A stretch of 64,000 bases of DNA, taken from positions 1-64,000 of the forward strand of contig ONJT01000013.1 of the NCBI GenBank assembly GCA_900318245.1, given 5' to 3'. The notes below the pieces were generated by a model. That model had not been told where the DNA came from and ran no database searches. It saw only the letters and a list, made by a program, of their open reading frames with translations. The DNA is from an uncultured Bacteroidales bacterium (lineage in GTDB: Bacteria; Bacteroidota; Bacteroidia; Bacteroidales; Paludibacteraceae). The translations under genes were made by a program, and so were the position numbers. This document shows positions 52,537 to 62,834 of this stretch, one piece after another (position 1 is the stretch's first letter; the number at the start of each line of letters is the position of its first letter).

Positions 52537-53097
52537 TTAGTCGCAAAGTGTAAACAAATCCTCCCTTGGATTGACCAACATGACAGGAACAAGGGCTTGA
52601 CGGATGGCGTGTAACTCCTGCGGACCGAATAAAATGTCATCGAGCCCGTAATCACGGCTCGCGGTGAGGATGAGCAGGTCATGGCGGAAGTCACGCTGCC
52701 GCTCCGCCGCCTCGCGCATCAGCTTGAAGGAGTCTTTCTTCGCCATCGCCACCTCATAACTGATGGGTTCGCCCGTCTTCTCCGCGACAGCCTTAATATG
52801 CGTGACGATGCGGTTGACGTTCTGCCGCGCGTGCGAACCGTAGTCGTTGGCCTGCAGCAGGATGATATGTGCGCCGGTCTTACGCGCCAGGTAGGTACAT
52901 ATCTCCGCCTTATAGGTCTCTTCCTCGAGCATCGAGACGGGCACTAACAGACGGCGCAGCGGCTTGACGGTCATCGTAGAGGTGACAAACACATACGGCC
53001 GCCGCTCCTCGCGGCATTCGTTGAGGTAGTGCTGGATCGCGCGGCGCTTGTTCTCGCACTCTACCAACTTAATATCGTCGTTATTATCCCAAATCAT
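52537..53097 (-). CDS. universal stress protein-like protein
   Basis: A 186-aa soluble alpha/beta protein. PLRRLLVPVSMLEEETYKAEICTYLARKTGAHIILL resembles the first strand and helix of UspA domains, and ALVPVMLVNPRE the last strand. The GxxGx9G(S/T) ATP loop is not evident, so it may be a non-ATP form. The start at 53097 overlaps the mltG stop by 4 nt (ATGA); a longer frame reaching 53313 lies inside mltG. Confidence 0.72.
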   Translation of the reverse strand: MIWDNNDDIKLVECENKRRAIQHYLNECREERRPYVFVTSTMTVKPLRRLLVPVSMLEEETYKAEICTYLARKTGAHIILLQANDYGSHARQNVNRIVTHIKAVAEKTGEPISYEVAMAKKDSFKLMREAAERQRDFRHDLLILTASRDYGLDDILFGPQELHAIRQALVPVMLVNPREDLFTLCD

Positions 53098-54185
53098 TCC
53101 AGCGGAAGGGGTTCTTGCGGTTCTTGCGGGGCGTTGAGGCGGTCCCAGTTGATGGTATCCATCGTATGACGGTACTGTCGAGCCGCTGCCGCATGCGCGC
53201 TGTAGGAGGACGAGAAGATATGCGTGTTGTTCAGTTCCGGACTGGCGCACATATACAGATAGTCGGTCTTCGGCGCGTTGAGCACCATGTCGAGCGTCTC
53301 GGGCGACGGACAACGGATCGGGCCGGGCGGCAGACCCGGGTTCTTATACGTGTTATACGGCGAATCGACCGCCAGGTGGCGATACAGCACGCGCTTGAGT
53401 TTGAAATCGCCTACGGCGTACTTCACCGTCGGACAAGCCTGAAGCAGCATACCTTTGTGCACACGGTTGATATAGAGGCTGGCGATGAGCGGCATCTCGC
53501 GTTTGTTATGACTCTCGCCCTCCACGATGGACGCTACGATAGCTACCTCGATAGGCGTCAGACCGATAGAGTCGGCTTTCGCGCGGCGCGCGTCGTTCCA
53601 GAAGACGTTATACTCGCGCTCCATGCGCTTGAAGAGTTGCTCCATCGTGATGTTCCAATACACCTCGTAGGTATTGGGGATAAAGAGGCACCGGCTGGTC
53701 TCTTTGTTCAGCCCGTAGGGCGCGAGGAACGCATCGTCCTCGAGGGCCGCTAACAATTCGACGCTGTCCATCATCAGGTGGCTCGTCACCTTGCCTGCCA
53801 GGTCCTCGCGGGTGCGGACGAAGTTATTCCACGTGATATGCACCGGCGTCTGGTAACCGTATTTGAGCCGCTCGATGAGTTCGCGGTTGCCCAGTTGCGC
53901 GTTGAAGGTGTAGTAACCCGGTTCGGGGTAGTTGAACACCAGCGCGCGGGCATGCAGCGCAAAGTCGCGCCGGCTACCGATCTCGTAGTCCTGCTCGATG
54001 AGGTTGAGCACCGAGTCGATGGTCGCACCCGGATAGATCTTATAGCTGTGCTCCAGTCCGTCGAACGAGCGGAAGTTGCTCACATGCAGACGGTAGTACT
54101 GCTCCGTGACAAAAGCGATGCCAAGGAAGACGATGAGGCACGAGACCGTCAGGGCTGTGCGCCAGATATAACGTTTCTTTATCAT
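53094..54185 (-). CDS. mltG: endolytic murein transglycosylase MltG
   Basis: A 363-aa inner-membrane protein with a single N-terminal helix (about residues 8-28) and a periplasmic YceG domain. The catalytic Glu lies in ASIVEGES (near residue 223; usually ASIVEKE). NTYEVYWN, the Gly/Pro-rich PGLPPGPIRCPS and the terminal SSSYSAHAAA are family landmarks. It cuts nascent glycan strands and sets their length. Last residues are Pro/Glu-rich. Confidence 0.93.
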   Translation of the reverse strand: MIKKRYIWRTALTVSCLIVFLGIAFVTEQYYRLHVSNFRSFDGLEHSYKIYPGATIDSVLNLIEQDYEIGSRRDFALHARALVFNYPEPGYYTFNAQLGNRELIERLKYGYQTPVHITWNNFVRTREDLAGKVTSHLMMDSVELLAALEDDAFLAPYGLNKETSRCLFIPNTYEVYWNITMEQLFKRMEREYNVFWNDARRAKADSIGLTPIEVAIVASIVEGESHNKREMPLIASLYINRVHKGMLLQACPTVKYAVGDFKLKRVLYRHLAVDSPYNTYKNPGLPPGPIRCPSPETLDMVLNAPKTDYLYMCASPELNNTHIFSSSYSAHAAAARQYRHTMDTINWDRLNAPQEPQEPLPLE

Positions 54186-54186
54186 A

Positions 54187-56802
54187 TTATTTTCCTCCTA
54201 CTAAGCGTTTTATTTCCGATAGTTTATTGAGCGCCTCGAGCGGCGTCAGGTTATTGATATCCAGCGACTTGACCTCATCGCGTATCTGCTCCAACACGGG
54301 GTCGTCGAGTTGGAAGAACGATAACTGCATGCCCTCGCGCGTCTCGCCGATATGGTCGGTGGGCTTCGCCAGGTCGCCGTTCTTCGCCGCCCGCTCGAGG
54401 TCTGCGAGGATTTGGTTGGCGCGCTCAACGATGGACGCCGGCATACCCGCTAACTTCGCTACGTGGATACCGAAACTGTGCTCCGAACCGCCGCGCACCA
54501 GTTTGCGCAGGAAGATGATCTTGCCGTTCACCTCCCGCACGGAGACGTTGTAGTTACGGATGCGCTCGAAGGTCTTCTCCATCTCGTTCAGCTCATGATA
54601 ATGGGTGGCGAAGAGCGTCTTGGCGTGTCCGCGGTGCTCATGGATATACTCGACAATCGCCCAGGCGATGGATATACCGTCGTAGGTGCTGGTGCCGCGG
54701 CCGAGTTCGTCAAACAGCACGAGGCTGCGCTCGGAGAGGTTATTCAAGATCGACGCCGCTTCGTTCATCTCGACCATGAAGGTGGACTCACCCATCGAGA
54801 TATTATCGCTTGCGCCGACGCGCGTGAAGATCTTATCGACGATACCGATAGACGCGCTCTCGGCGGGCACGAACGAACCCATCTGCGCGAGCAGCACGAT
54901 GAGCGCCGTCTGGCGGAGTAGGGCGGACTTACCGGCCATATTCGGACCGGTGATGATGATGATCTGTTGGCTGTTGTTATCCAGCAGCACATCATTTGCG
55001 ATATACTGTTCGCCCGCCGGCAGCTGTTGCTCTATCACGGGGTGACGACCCTGACGGATGTCGATGACGAGGCTGTCGTTGACGTCCGGACATACATAGC
55101 GGTGCTCGGCGGCGACGGTCGCGAAACTCAACAGACAATCCAACTGCGCCAGCACGTTTGCGTCCAGTTGCATCTGCGGCACCCATTCGCTCAGCGCGAG
55201 CATCAACTCCTGATAGAGCCGGTTCTCAATGATCTGGATACGCTCCTCGGCGGAGTTGATCTTCTCTTCGTAGGTCTTGAGTTCGTCGGTGATATAGCGC
55301 TCGGCGTTGACCAGCGTCTGCTTGCGGATCCACTCCGCCGGCACTTGCTCTTTATACGTGTTGCGTACCTCGAGGTAATAGCCGAAGACGTTGTTATACC
55401 CTATCTTAAGGCTGCTGATACCCGTTCGTTCACTCTCGCGCTGCTGGATTTGCAGCAGGTAGTCTTTTCCGTCGGACTGGATAGCGCGCAGTTCGTCCAG
55501 CTCCACGTCTACGCCGCGGGCAATGATGTTCGGTCGGCCTTGTGCCAAAGGCGGGTCGGGATTGATCTCCCGCTCGATACGCATGCGCATCTCGGAGCAC
55601 GCATCGAGTTCTTCGCCCAGCAGCGACAGGTAGGCGTTGTCCCGCGCCTCTTCACATACGCGCTTGATAGGCACGATAGCCCGTAAAGCGCGCGCCAGTT
55701 GCACCATCTCGCGCGGACCGATACGACCCGTGGATATCTTGCTTACGATACGCTCCAGGTCTCCGACCTGCTCGAGTGACTCGCGGATTGTCTCGCGCGC
55801 CTCGGGTTGGCGGAACAGGTGCTCAACCACCGTTTGTCTATTGCGAATCGGCCGTACTTCTTTGAGCGGGAAAGCCATCCATCGGTGCAGCATACGTCCG
55901 CCCATCGGGGTGATGGTGCGGTCAATGATGTCGAACAGCGTGCAGCTGTCCTCGCGCTGCCCGCCCGTGAGTTCGAGGTTGCGCACCGTGAAGCGGTCGA
56001 GCCAGACATATTTGTCTTCTTCGATACGGCTCAGGTGCTGGATATGCCCCGTCTGCAGGTGCTGCGTCATATCGAGATACATGAGGATACCTCCCGCCGC
56101 TGTCACGCCCGCCGGCATCTTGTCCAGACCGAAACCTTTGAGCGAACTGACGCCCCATAGTTTCTGCAAGCGCTCCTTGGCGGTGGACTCGACGAGCATC
56201 CAGTCTTCGAGTTCGAAGGTGAAGTATTTGGAGCCGAACAGGTTCTCTACGTCGGCCTTGCGTCCGCGCAGGTGCAGCACCTCTTTCGGCCCGAAGTTGG
56301 TGAGCAGTTTGTCGATATAGTCGCTGTCGCCCTGGCCGGCGAGGAACTCACCGGTGGAGATATCGAGGAAGGCGACGCCGATGACGTGCTTGTCGAAATG
56401 CAGGCACGCTACCCAGTTGTTCTCCTTCTGCGTGAGCGTCGTGTCCGAATAGCTGACGCCCGGCGTGACGAGTTCGGTCACCCCGCGCTTGACGAGTTTC
56501 TTCGTCAGTTTAGGATCCTCGAGTTGGTCGCATATCGCTACGCGCAGACCCGCCCGCACCAGTTTGGGCAGGTAGGTGTCGAGGGCATGGAAAGGAAAGC
56601 CCGCCATCTCCAAAGCCTGCATAGCACTACTGCCGCCGTTCGAACGATGTGTCAGCGTGATATTCAGGATCTTCGACGCCTTCACCGCATCCTCCGCATA
56701 AGTCTCGTAGAAGTCGCCGCAACGGAAGAGCAACATCGCATCCGGATATTGCGTTTTGATGTCGCGGAACTGCTTCATCATCGGTGTTTCCTCAGTTTTC
56801 AT
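54187..56802 (-). CDS. mutS: DNA mismatch repair protein MutS
   Basis: An 871-aa ATPase. The mismatch-binding domain starts with [28 protein letters not shown] (Phe-x-Glu). The ATPase has [13 protein letters not shown] (Walker A, near residue 615), a [12 protein letters not shown]alker B block and a C-terminal dimer helix. The ATG at 56802 gives the normal N terminus; a longer frame begins with TTG inside a repeat. It is followed after 1 nt by mltG. Confidence 0.96.
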   Translation of the reverse strand: MKTEETPMMKQFRDIKTQYPDAMLLFRCGDFYETYAEDAVKASKILNITLTHRSNGGSSAMQALEMAGFPFHALDTYLPKLVRAGLRVAICDQLEDPKLTKKLVKRGVTELVTPGVSYSDTTLTQKENNWVACLHFDKHVIGVAFLDISTGEFLAGQGDSDYIDKLLTNFGPKEVLHLRGRKADVENLFGSKYFTFELEDWMLVESTAKERLQKLWGVSSLKGFGLDKMPAGVTAAGGILMYLDMTQHLQTGHIQHLSRIEEDKYVWLDRFTVRNLELTGGQREDSCTLFDIIDRTITPMGGRMLHRWMAFPLKEVRPIRNRQTVVEHLFRQPEARETIRESLEQVGDLERIVSKISTGRIGPREMVQLARALRAIVPIKRVCEEARDNAYLSLLGEELDACSEMRMRIEREINPDPPLAQGRPNIIARGVDVELDELRAIQSDGKDYLLQIQQRESERTGISSLKIGYNNVFGYYLEVRNTYKEQVPAEWIRKQTLVNAERYITDELKTYEEKINSAEERIQIIENRLYQELMLALSEWVPQMQLDANVLAQLDCLLSFATVAAEHRYVCPDVNDSLVIDIRQGRHPVIEQQLPAGEQYIANDVLLDNNSQQIIIITGPNMAGKSALLRQTALIVLLAQMGSFVPAESASIGIVDKIFTRVGASDNISMGESTFMVEMNEAASILNNLSERSLVLFDELGRGTSTYDGISIAWAIVEYIHEHRGHAKTLFATHYHELNEMEKTFERIRNYNVSVREVNGKIIFLRKLVRGGSEHSFGIHVAKLAGMPASIVERANQILADLERAAKNGDLAKPTDHIGETREGMQLSFFQLDDPVLEQIRDEVKSLDINNLTPLEALNKLSEIKRLVGGK

Positions 56803-56816
56803 TATATCTTTTAAAT

Positions 56817-56854
56817 CATCAATTATCAATCATCAATCATCAATCATCAATCAC
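56817..56854 (-). repeat. tandem word repeat (TGATTGATGAT) between TonB receptor and mutS
   Basis: About five copies of ATGATTG on the minus strand fill most of the 48-nt gap and supply the TonB receptor stop codon (56851-56853). It is the longest of the word repeats in the window. Confidence 0.85.
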
Positions 56855-59340
56855 CTCAGGTCCACTGTGACTTTGAGGTTAAACCGTCTGCCGGTCAGGT
56901 AGTTCGGGCTCGCCCATTGCTTGCCGAACGCGTCCGCCACCCAGAAATAAGAGTTGACGTTTCGCCATCCTACGAGGTTGAACACCTCGAACTGGATCGC
57001 CCACTGCTTGACGTGCTTCGCGCTCGGCGCCCGCATGAACTTCGCCGTCTGGGCATTGAAGACATAGGTCGCGCCGAGGTCGATACGCTTGTACATCGGC
57101 ATACGTCCCCAACTGAGGTTGTTGCGCGGCGCGTAGAAAGGCTGGCCTTCGGCAAACTGCATCTTGAGGTGGAACTTAAGTTGCGGCAGTTGCGGGATAT
57201 AGTCCTGGAAGAGCATGGAGAAGTTCCACCGCTGCTCCGTAGGACTCGGTATCCACGGTCCGCCGGTGATGAAATGCTGGCGCGCCATCATCGTAGAGAA
57301 CGATATCCAGGAATCCGCGCCGGGCACCAACTCGCCGTACAACTTGAGGTCCAAACCCGTCGCGTAGCCTTGCGAGTCGTTCTTGCCCGAGTAGCGCACG
57401 CGCACATTATCCACCGTATAACTCTCCATCCGGTCGATATGCTTGTAATATCCCTCCATCGTGAATTTGAACGGTCGTCCCCACGCGCGGAAATAATAGT
57501 CGCCGCCGAGCACAACATGCACGGAGCGCTGCGCCTTGAGGTCTTTGTTGAGGTGAATACGCGTCACCCCGAGCTCGTCGGTGATGGTGTCGCGCAGCTC
57601 CTTATAGAACGGCGCCTGGTAGTACAGACCCGTCGCGAGGCGGAAACAGAAGTCGCGCTTCCAACCCGGTATCCATTCCACGGACGCGCGGGGCGAGGGC
57701 AGCACTTCATTGTTCCAACTCCACCACTGGAGTCGTCCGCCGACGGTCAGTATCCACTGGCCCGAAGTTGTGTTCCATTTATGCTCGTTCTGGAGGTAGG
57801 CTTGTACGCGCGCGGTCGTCATGTCGGAGTGGCCGCGGAGGGTGTAGAAGAGTTCCATCGAATGGCCGTCGTCCGGCATGGAGTAGCCTGCACTATCGCG
57901 CCATTCCCACTCGCTGATATAGTCGCGTATCAGTTCCGCCTGACCGCTCACGCCCCAACTGAGGGTGTTCTGTCCGCGCTTCCATGCGCCGTGATGCGCC
58001 AGCGTGATGACTCCCGACTCGAGGACATTCCGCGCATGCAGGTGGTAGATACCTGTACCGAGCATGTCCGTCTGACCGGAAGGATCGAGCGCATCGTCGC
58101 GCGAATAGGACGACGCAGACCCGTTGGACGGACCATTGGACAGCACGTACTCGCCGGTGATGTCAAAATTCTCACGCTCGTTGGAGTAATAACCGCTGAG
58201 GTCAAAACCAATTTTTAATTTTGAATTTTTAATTTTGAATTCTCCATTCGCGCTCAGCGCCGCAAAAGCCGTGAGGAAGCGGTCTTTCTCCTGGCCCTCG
58301 TAATAGATATTAAGCGTCTTGGCGTTCTGTCCGCCGAAGGACTCACTCAGACTGTCCGGCGTGAAGCGGTAGTCGTTCTGGCTGACGTTCCCGAGGAAGG
58401 CCATCTCCCAAGGAACCCTTTCCCCCTTCACCTTTCCCCTTTCACCTTTCACCTTCCATGTGATATAGGTCTGATAGTCGATGAAGGTCGGGTCGTAGTT
58501 ACCGGTGGTGGCCAGTCCGCCGAGCATGTATTTGCTGGTCTTGTAGCGCAGGCCGTGCATCATCGAGTAAGTACTGTCGCCGTGCCCCACATAGAGCTGT
58601 GCGCCCAAGAGACTCGCGCTGAGACTGGCCTCGAAGGCCGTCGGACGCTTGTAGGTGATGTCCAAGACCGATGCCATCTTATCGCCGTATTTGGCACTGA
58701 ATCCGCCCGCCGAGAAATGGACGTTCTCCACCATCTCTGGATTGACAAAACTCAGTCCTTCCTGTTGCCCGGAGCGAATGAGCATAGGGCGGTGCACCTC
58801 GATGCCGTTGACGTAGACGGAGTTCTCGTCGAACGACCCGCCGCGGACGTTGTATTGGCTACTGAGTTCGTTGGTCTGACTGACGCCGGCGAAGGTGATG
58901 AGCAGCGACTCGATGGATCCGCCCGTAGCATCCGGCATGACGCGCGTCGTCGTCGCGTCGATATAATCCATCGTGCCTTGCGTATGCTTGATACCGCGCA
59001 CCTCGATCTCCGTCAGCACCTGTTCGTCCGTCAGTAGTTGCACGTTGATATTAATCACGTCGCGCACATCGAAGATACGCTGCTGCACCGTCGTATAACC
59101 AATCATCGAGTAGGCGAGCACCACCGTGTCCGCTTCGTCGAGCAGCAGTTCGTAATAGCCGTTTTTGTTGGTAGCCGTGCCGATCGGTCGGTCGGTGTTC
59201 AGCACCGCTACGTTCGCCAACTCGATACCCACATTGTCCTGATCCACCACATACCCATACACGCGTGCCGTGCGCGCGTAAGAAAAAAGGCTGCAGAAAC
59301 AAAGCACCAAAAAGTTTACTATTTTTAAGATTTTGCGCAT
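56851..59340 (-). CDS. TonB-dependent receptor with carboxypeptidase-like N-domain
   Basis: An 829-aa outer-membrane receptor. A signal peptide ends near SYA (residue 22), a CarboxypepD_reg domain follows (GYVVDQDNVGIELANVAVLN, about 28-110), then the plug (QGTMDYIDATTTRVMPDATGGSIESLL, NVRGGSFDENSVYVNGIEV) and the barrel. No SusD neighbour. Two in-frame word repeats give unusual loops: KVKGERGKVKGER (58416-58455) and FKIKNSKLKIGF (58210-58242). The substrate is unknown. Confidence 0.9.
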   Translation of the reverse strand: MRKILKIVNFLVLCFCSLFSYARTARVYGYVVDQDNVGIELANVAVLNTDRPIGTATNKNGYYELLLDEADTVVLAYSMIGYTTVQQRIFDVRDVININVQLLTDEQVLTEIEVRGIKHTQGTMDYIDATTTRVMPDATGGSIESLLITFAGVSQTNELSSQYNVRGGSFDENSVYVNGIEVHRPMLIRSGQQEGLSFVNPEMVENVHFSAGGFSAKYGDKMASVLDITYKRPTAFEASLSASLLGAQLYVGHGDSTYSMMHGLRYKTSKYMLGGLATTGNYDPTFIDYQTYITWKVKGERGKVKGERVPWEMAFLGNVSQNDYRFTPDSLSESFGGQNAKTLNIYYEGQEKDRFLTAFAALSANGEFKIKNSKLKIGFDLSGYYSNERENFDITGEYVLSNGPSNGSASSYSRDDALDPSGQTDMLGTGIYHLHARNVLESGVITLAHHGAWKRGQNTLSWGVSGQAELIRDYISEWEWRDSAGYSMPDDGHSMELFYTLRGHSDMTTARVQAYLQNEHKWNTTSGQWILTVGGRLQWWSWNNEVLPSPRASVEWIPGWKRDFCFRLATGLYYQAPFYKELRDTITDELGVTRIHLNKDLKAQRSVHVVLGGDYYFRAWGRPFKFTMEGYYKHIDRMESYTVDNVRVRYSGKNDSQGYATGLDLKLYGELVPGADSWISFSTMMARQHFITGGPWIPSPTEQRWNFSMLFQDYIPQLPQLKFHLKMQFAEGQPFYAPRNNLSWGRMPMYKRIDLGATYVFNAQTAKFMRAPSAKHVKQWAIQFEVFNLVGWRNVNSYFWVADAFGKQWASPNYLTGRRFNLKVTVDLR
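58210..58242. repeat. in-frame word repeat (TTTTTAATTTTGAA) in the TonB receptor
   Basis: AATTTTTAATTTTGAA followed by a second TTTTTAATTTTGAA. It encodes a short Lys-rich loop (IKNSKLKI) in the barrel. Confidence 0.8.
58416..58455. repeat. in-frame word repeat (CCTTTCAC type) in the TonB receptor
   Basis: Alternating CTTTCCCC and CTTTCACC units; on the coding strand GTGAAAGG words read KVKGERGKVKGER. Same word as at 4861 and 45107. Confidence 0.8.
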
Positions 59341-59346
59341 TGTATG

Positions 59347-59406
59347 CTGATCGGGGTTTTATGCTGGTCTTGTGCTGGTCTTATGCTATGCAAAAGCTAT
59401 GCAAAA
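59347..59406. repeat. imperfect word repeat between ysxC and TonB receptor genes
   Basis: Near-copies of TTATGCTGGTCT/TGTGCTGGTCT and CTATGCAAAA lie in the 79-nt gap. The similarity to the other repeats is in style, not in word. Confidence 0.5.
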
Positions 59407-59419
59407 AAGTACACGATTA

Positions 59420-60061
59420 TTAAGATTTTATGCTTTCGTTCAACTCTTCGATATAATTGGTGAGCTCCTCGCCGCCGAAACCGGTCTCGGACGAGGTGAC
59501 GAAGACGGGCGGCAGTTCTTCCCATTCTTCCAACAGGCGGTTCTTATACGCCTCTACGTTCTCTTTGAGCCGCACTTTGCCTAACTTGTCGCCTTTGGTG
59601 AAGACGATGGCGAACGGAACGCCGTTCTCGCCGAGCCAAGCCATGAACTCAAGGTCTATTTTCTGCGGCTCATGCCGGCAGTCCACTAACACGAACAGGC
59701 ACACCATTTCCTCGCGCAGCAGACAGTAGCGCTCGATCATCTTGCGTAGCGCCTCGCGTTGCTTCAGTCCCGTCTGCGCAAAGCCGTAGCCAGGCAGATC
59801 AACGAGATACCACTTATTACTTTCTACTTTTGAACTACTCTCAACTCTCAACTCTCCACTCTCAACTAAAAAGTGATTAATGAGCAAGGTCTTTCCGGGT
59901 TTCTGACTGGTCTTCGCCAACTTCGGATTATGGCACAGCATATTGATCAGGCTGGACTTGCCCACATTACTGCGCCCGATAAAGGCGTATTCGGGTTTGC
60001 CCGTCTTCGGACAATCCTTGACATCCGGACTGGAGATGATATAAGTAGCTGTTCGTATCAT
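59420..60061 (-). CDS. ysxC: ribosome biogenesis GTP-binding protein YsxC/EngB
   Basis: A 213-aa GTPase for 50S assembly. P-loop GRSNVGKSS near residue 31, G3 DLPGYGF, G4 TKGDK. Between LINHFLV and [10 protein letters not shown] there are about 17 extra residues ([17 protein letters not shown]) coded by the repeat at 59819-59868, where related proteins have a tight turn. The start at 60061 follows the promoter; a longer frame crosses it. Confidence 0.94.
   Translation of the reverse strand: MIRTATYIISSPDVKDCPKTGKPEYAFIGRSNVGKSSLINMLCHNPKLAKTSQKPGKTLLINHFLVESGELRVESSSKVESNKWYLVDLPGYGFAQTGLKQREALRKMIERYCLLREEMVCLFVLVDCRHEPQKIDLEFMAWLGENGVPFAIVFTKGDKLGKVRLKENVEAYKNRLLEEWEELPPVFVTSSETGFGGEELTNYIEELNESIKS
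59819..59868. repeat. in-frame word repeat (CTCTCAACT) in ysxC
   Basis: CTCTCAACT words with variants (ACTTTCTACTTTTGAACT, CTCTCCACT) make up the extra loop between switch I and the G3 motif. Confidence 0.8.
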
Positions 60062-60079
60062 TTCACACAATTCGCGGTG

Positions 60080-60111
60080 CAAAATTACTAAAATATTTGC
60101 ATATATGCAAA
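60080..60111 (-). promoter_or_regulatory. promoter of ysxC
   Basis: Minus-strand -7 TAATTTTG (60087-60080) and -33 TTTG (60111-60108), 20 nt apart. It overlaps the divergent amylase promoter. Confidence 0.82.
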
Positions 60112-60127
60112 AAAAAGTGTAACTTTG
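60096..60127 (+). promoter_or_regulatory. promoter of the alpha-amylase gene
   Basis: -33 TTTG (60096-60099) and -7 TAACTTTG (60120-60127), 20 nt apart. Its -33 box sits inside the spacer of the ysxC promoter, so the two probably compete for polymerase. Confidence 0.82.
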
Positions 60128-60149
60128 CGAAAAATTTACAATAGATGCC

Positions 60150-62807
60150 ATGAGAAAAATCGTTTTCTTTGCGCTTGCTCTCTTGCTCGCAGTCCCTGCT
60201 GCCGCGGCGACCTATTTCCCTTCGCGTACGGATTTTCGTGACGAGCAGATTTATTTCCTGTTGCCGACGCGTTTCTATGACGGCGACCCGTCGAACAACA
60301 CGCAGTGTTGGGACAACCAGTCGAAGAACGCCGGTGACCCCGCTTGGCGCGGAGATTTCAAAGGGCTGATCGAGAAGATGGATTACATCAAAGCGCTTGG
60401 TTTTACAGCGATATGGATCACGCCAATCGTGGAGAACGCGTCCGGATATGACTACCACGGCTACCATGCGCACGATTTCTCGAAGGTGGACCATCGCCAT
60501 GAATCGGAGGGCGTCAGTTTTCAGACGGTCATCGACGAAGCCCACGCGCGAGGAATGAAGATCATCCTGGATATCGTTCTTAATCACACGGGTAATTTCG
60601 GCGAAGCCAACCTCTGCAAACTCTTCGAGCGGGACTGGTCTGCCGACCAATCGTCGCTGGACTGCATGGTGCCTTTCACGCAGAAAGACGGCGGTCTGCT
60701 GCCCGATAACTATGCGCAGCTGGAGGCCGGCAAACAATATGCGGCGCGACTGTCGAAGATGAAGAATTCATCCGATGAGAACGGCCGGAAAAAGAACTAC
60801 GACTCCCATAACTTATGGCATCATTTCGCGCATGGCAACTGGGACGAGCCCAACCGCTGGTTCTTCCAGATCGCCGGCGACTGCGTGGACCTGAATACGG
60901 AGAATCCCGCCGTCTATGAGTACCTGATAAAGTGCTACACTTCGTTTATTAAGATGGGCGTAGACGGTTTCCGTATCGACACCGGCGGTCATATACCCCG
61001 TCTGTCCTTCAACAACGCCTTCATCCCTGCATTCCTTGCGGCGGGAGAAGCGGCGAAAGACAAACGCGGCGGCACTCCGTTCTATATGTTCGCGGAGGTA
61101 TGCGCGCGCTACAGTTCCATCCTCTACCGCGAGCATGCCAACCTCTCGCCGTTCTATTATACCTGGGCGGAGTCAAAAAGCTACCCCTGGGATAACACCG
61201 CCGCTTCATGGGATAATCTCGTGGAGATGGAGGGCTCGCCATGCACCTCGCACACCAACTGGCAGTCCGTATGGCAGCAGGCCGAGGATGACTACGGCAC
61301 TTTATCCGGTCAACCGACCTCGAACAACGCCCTGCTCAGCGGCAATGAATACCATACGCCCGACTATTCGCAGGCTTCCGGACTGAACGTCATCGACTTC
61401 CCCGTGCATTGGAACTTCGCCAGCGCCGCGCAGGCATGGAACATCGCCAATCCGTCCAACGACAAATATTATAACGACGCGACATGGAACGTGGTCTATG
61501 TGGACTCTCACGACTACGCGCCGGACGAGGTGCAGTTCAACCGTTTCTCCAAGCCTCAGGACACCTGGGCGGAGAATCTGTCGCTGATGTTCACCCACCG
61601 TGGTATCCCCTGTATCTTCTACGGCTCGGAAGTGGAGTTCCAGAAAGGCAAACGTATCGACGAAGGCACGAATATCGCCCTGCAGAACTCCGGACGTGCC
61701 TATTTCGGCGGATATATAAAGGGTACTGTTCATACCACCGATTTTGCGGAATACAGCGATGCAACGGGAAACCTCGCGACCTCTCTCTCTCATCCCTTGG
61801 CCCAACATATCCGGCGTTTGAGCAAGATCCGCATGGCGGTGCCGGCGCTCCGCAAAGGGCAGTACTCCGTAGAGGGCTGCTCGGGCTCTTTTGCCTTCAA
61901 GCGCCGTTATACCGACGCCAATACGGACAGCTATGCGCTGGTCTGCATCAGCGGGAATGCGACCTTCTCCGGTATTCTTAATGGAACCTATATCGACTGT
62001 GTGACGGGCGACACGAAGAATGTGACGGACGGTAAGATCTCCGTCTCCTGCTCCGGAAAAGGCAACCTCCGCGTGTATGTGCTCTCGACCGACAAGACCC
62101 CTGCGCCGGGCAAGATAGGCGAGGACGGGAAGTATATCTATACTTCGTCGCCCAAGAATATCCCCGATCCTACATGGGACGGCACGGAGATGGAACTCAC
62201 GGAAGAACCCGGTAACCCCGGAGGTGATCCGGTAGAGCCTGTCGACCCTTGTCTGACGGACGAGAGCGAGCATGCGGTCTTCTTCTTGAAATCAAGCGAC
62301 TTCGGTACGTCGATTAATTGTTATATATGGCACACAGGTACCGGTAGTACGGTGCAAGTATGTGGCAATTGGCCGGGCAAGAAAGCGACGGCTTTGGGCA
62401 ACGACAAATATAAATTTATTGTTCCGGAGGGCTTCGGGGAGATTAATGATACGTGGAATATCATTTGGAATGACGGAAGCGGGAACCAAACGGCTGATCT
62501 CAAATACAAAGACCAATACCTCTATGCGGGTGCTAGCAAAGGGGCTATTGCACCAACATCACTCGTCACTGCCATCTGTGAGAACAGTACCGCAATAGAG
62601 AATGTAAGCACTTCCGGTCTACGTGTTTTTGCAGACCACGGATCGATTATTATCATCGCCCCGCAAGAGAGACAAGGTCAGAAACTGAATGTGTACACAA
62701 CGGCAGGACTGCTCATCCGCACAATAACACTCACCGGCGAAATCAATTATATTGATGCATTGCCCGCCGGCTTGTATCTCGTTGGCAACAAGAAAGTGCT
62801 ACTATAA
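60150..62807 (+). CDS. secreted alpha-amylase (GH13) with C-terminal modules
   Basis: An 885-aa exported glycoside hydrolase. Signal peptide [19 protein letters not shown]. The catalytic barrel has [17 protein letters not shown] (nucleophile Asp277), FAEVCAR (acid Glu316) and VDSHDYAP (Asp455). A C-terminal beta domain to about 650 is followed by a carbohydrate-binding-like module ([19 protein letters not shown]..., about 715-800) and a type IX-like sorting tail ending [15 protein letters not shown]. It degrades starch or glycogen outside the cell. Confidence 0.92.
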   Translation: MRKIVFFALALLLAVPAAAATYFPSRTDFRDEQIYFLLPTRFYDGDPSNNTQCWDNQSKNAGDPAWRGDFKGLIEKMDYIKALGFTAIWITPIVENASGYDYHGYHAHDFSKVDHRHESEGVSFQTVIDEAHARGMKIILDIVLNHTGNFGEANLCKLFERDWSADQSSLDCMVPFTQKDGGLLPDNYAQLEAGKQYAARLSKMKNSSDENGRKKNYDSHNLWHHFAHGNWDEPNRWFFQIAGDCVDLNTENPAVYEYLIKCYTSFIKMGVDGFRIDTGGHIPRLSFNNAFIPAFLAAGEAAKDKRGGTPFYMFAEVCARYSSILYREHANLSPFYYTWAESKSYPWDNTAASWDNLVEMEGSPCTSHTNWQSVWQQAEDDYGTLSGQPTSNNALLSGNEYHTPDYSQASGLNVIDFPVHWNFASAAQAWNIANPSNDKYYNDATWNVVYVDSHDYAPDEVQFNRFSKPQDTWAENLSLMFTHRGIPCIFYGSEVEFQKGKRIDEGTNIALQNSGRAYFGGYIKGTVHTTDFAEYSDATGNLATSLSHPLAQHIRRLSKIRMAVPALRKGQYSVEGCSGSFAFKRRYTDANTDSYALVCISGNATFSGILNGTYIDCVTGDTKNVTDGKISVSCSGKGNLRVYVLSTDKTPAPGKIGEDGKYIYTSSPKNIPDPTWDGTEMELTEEPGNPGGDPVEPVDPCLTDESEHAVFFLKSSDFGTSINCYIWHTGTGSTVQVCGNWPGKKATALGNDKYKFIVPEGFGEINDTWNIIWNDGSGNQTADLKYKDQYLYAGASKGAIAPTSLVTAICENSTAIENVSTSGLRVFADHGSIIIIAPQERQGQKLNVYTTAGLLIRTITLTGEINYIDALPAGLYLVGNKKVLL

Positions 62808-62814
62808 TGTGGCG

Positions 62815-62834
62815 CAATAGCATGTATGCTATTG
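62815..62834. terminator. palindrome between convergent genes
   Basis: CAATAGCAT/ATGCTATTG is a perfect 9-bp inverted repeat just after the amylase stop, covering the stop of the opposite gene (62829-62831). No strong T-run; possible bidirectional terminator. Confidence 0.45.

Noticed and set aside
53098..53313. N-terminal extension of the USP-like gene
   Set aside because: It lies entirely inside mltG; the ATGA overlap at 53097 gives a natural start.
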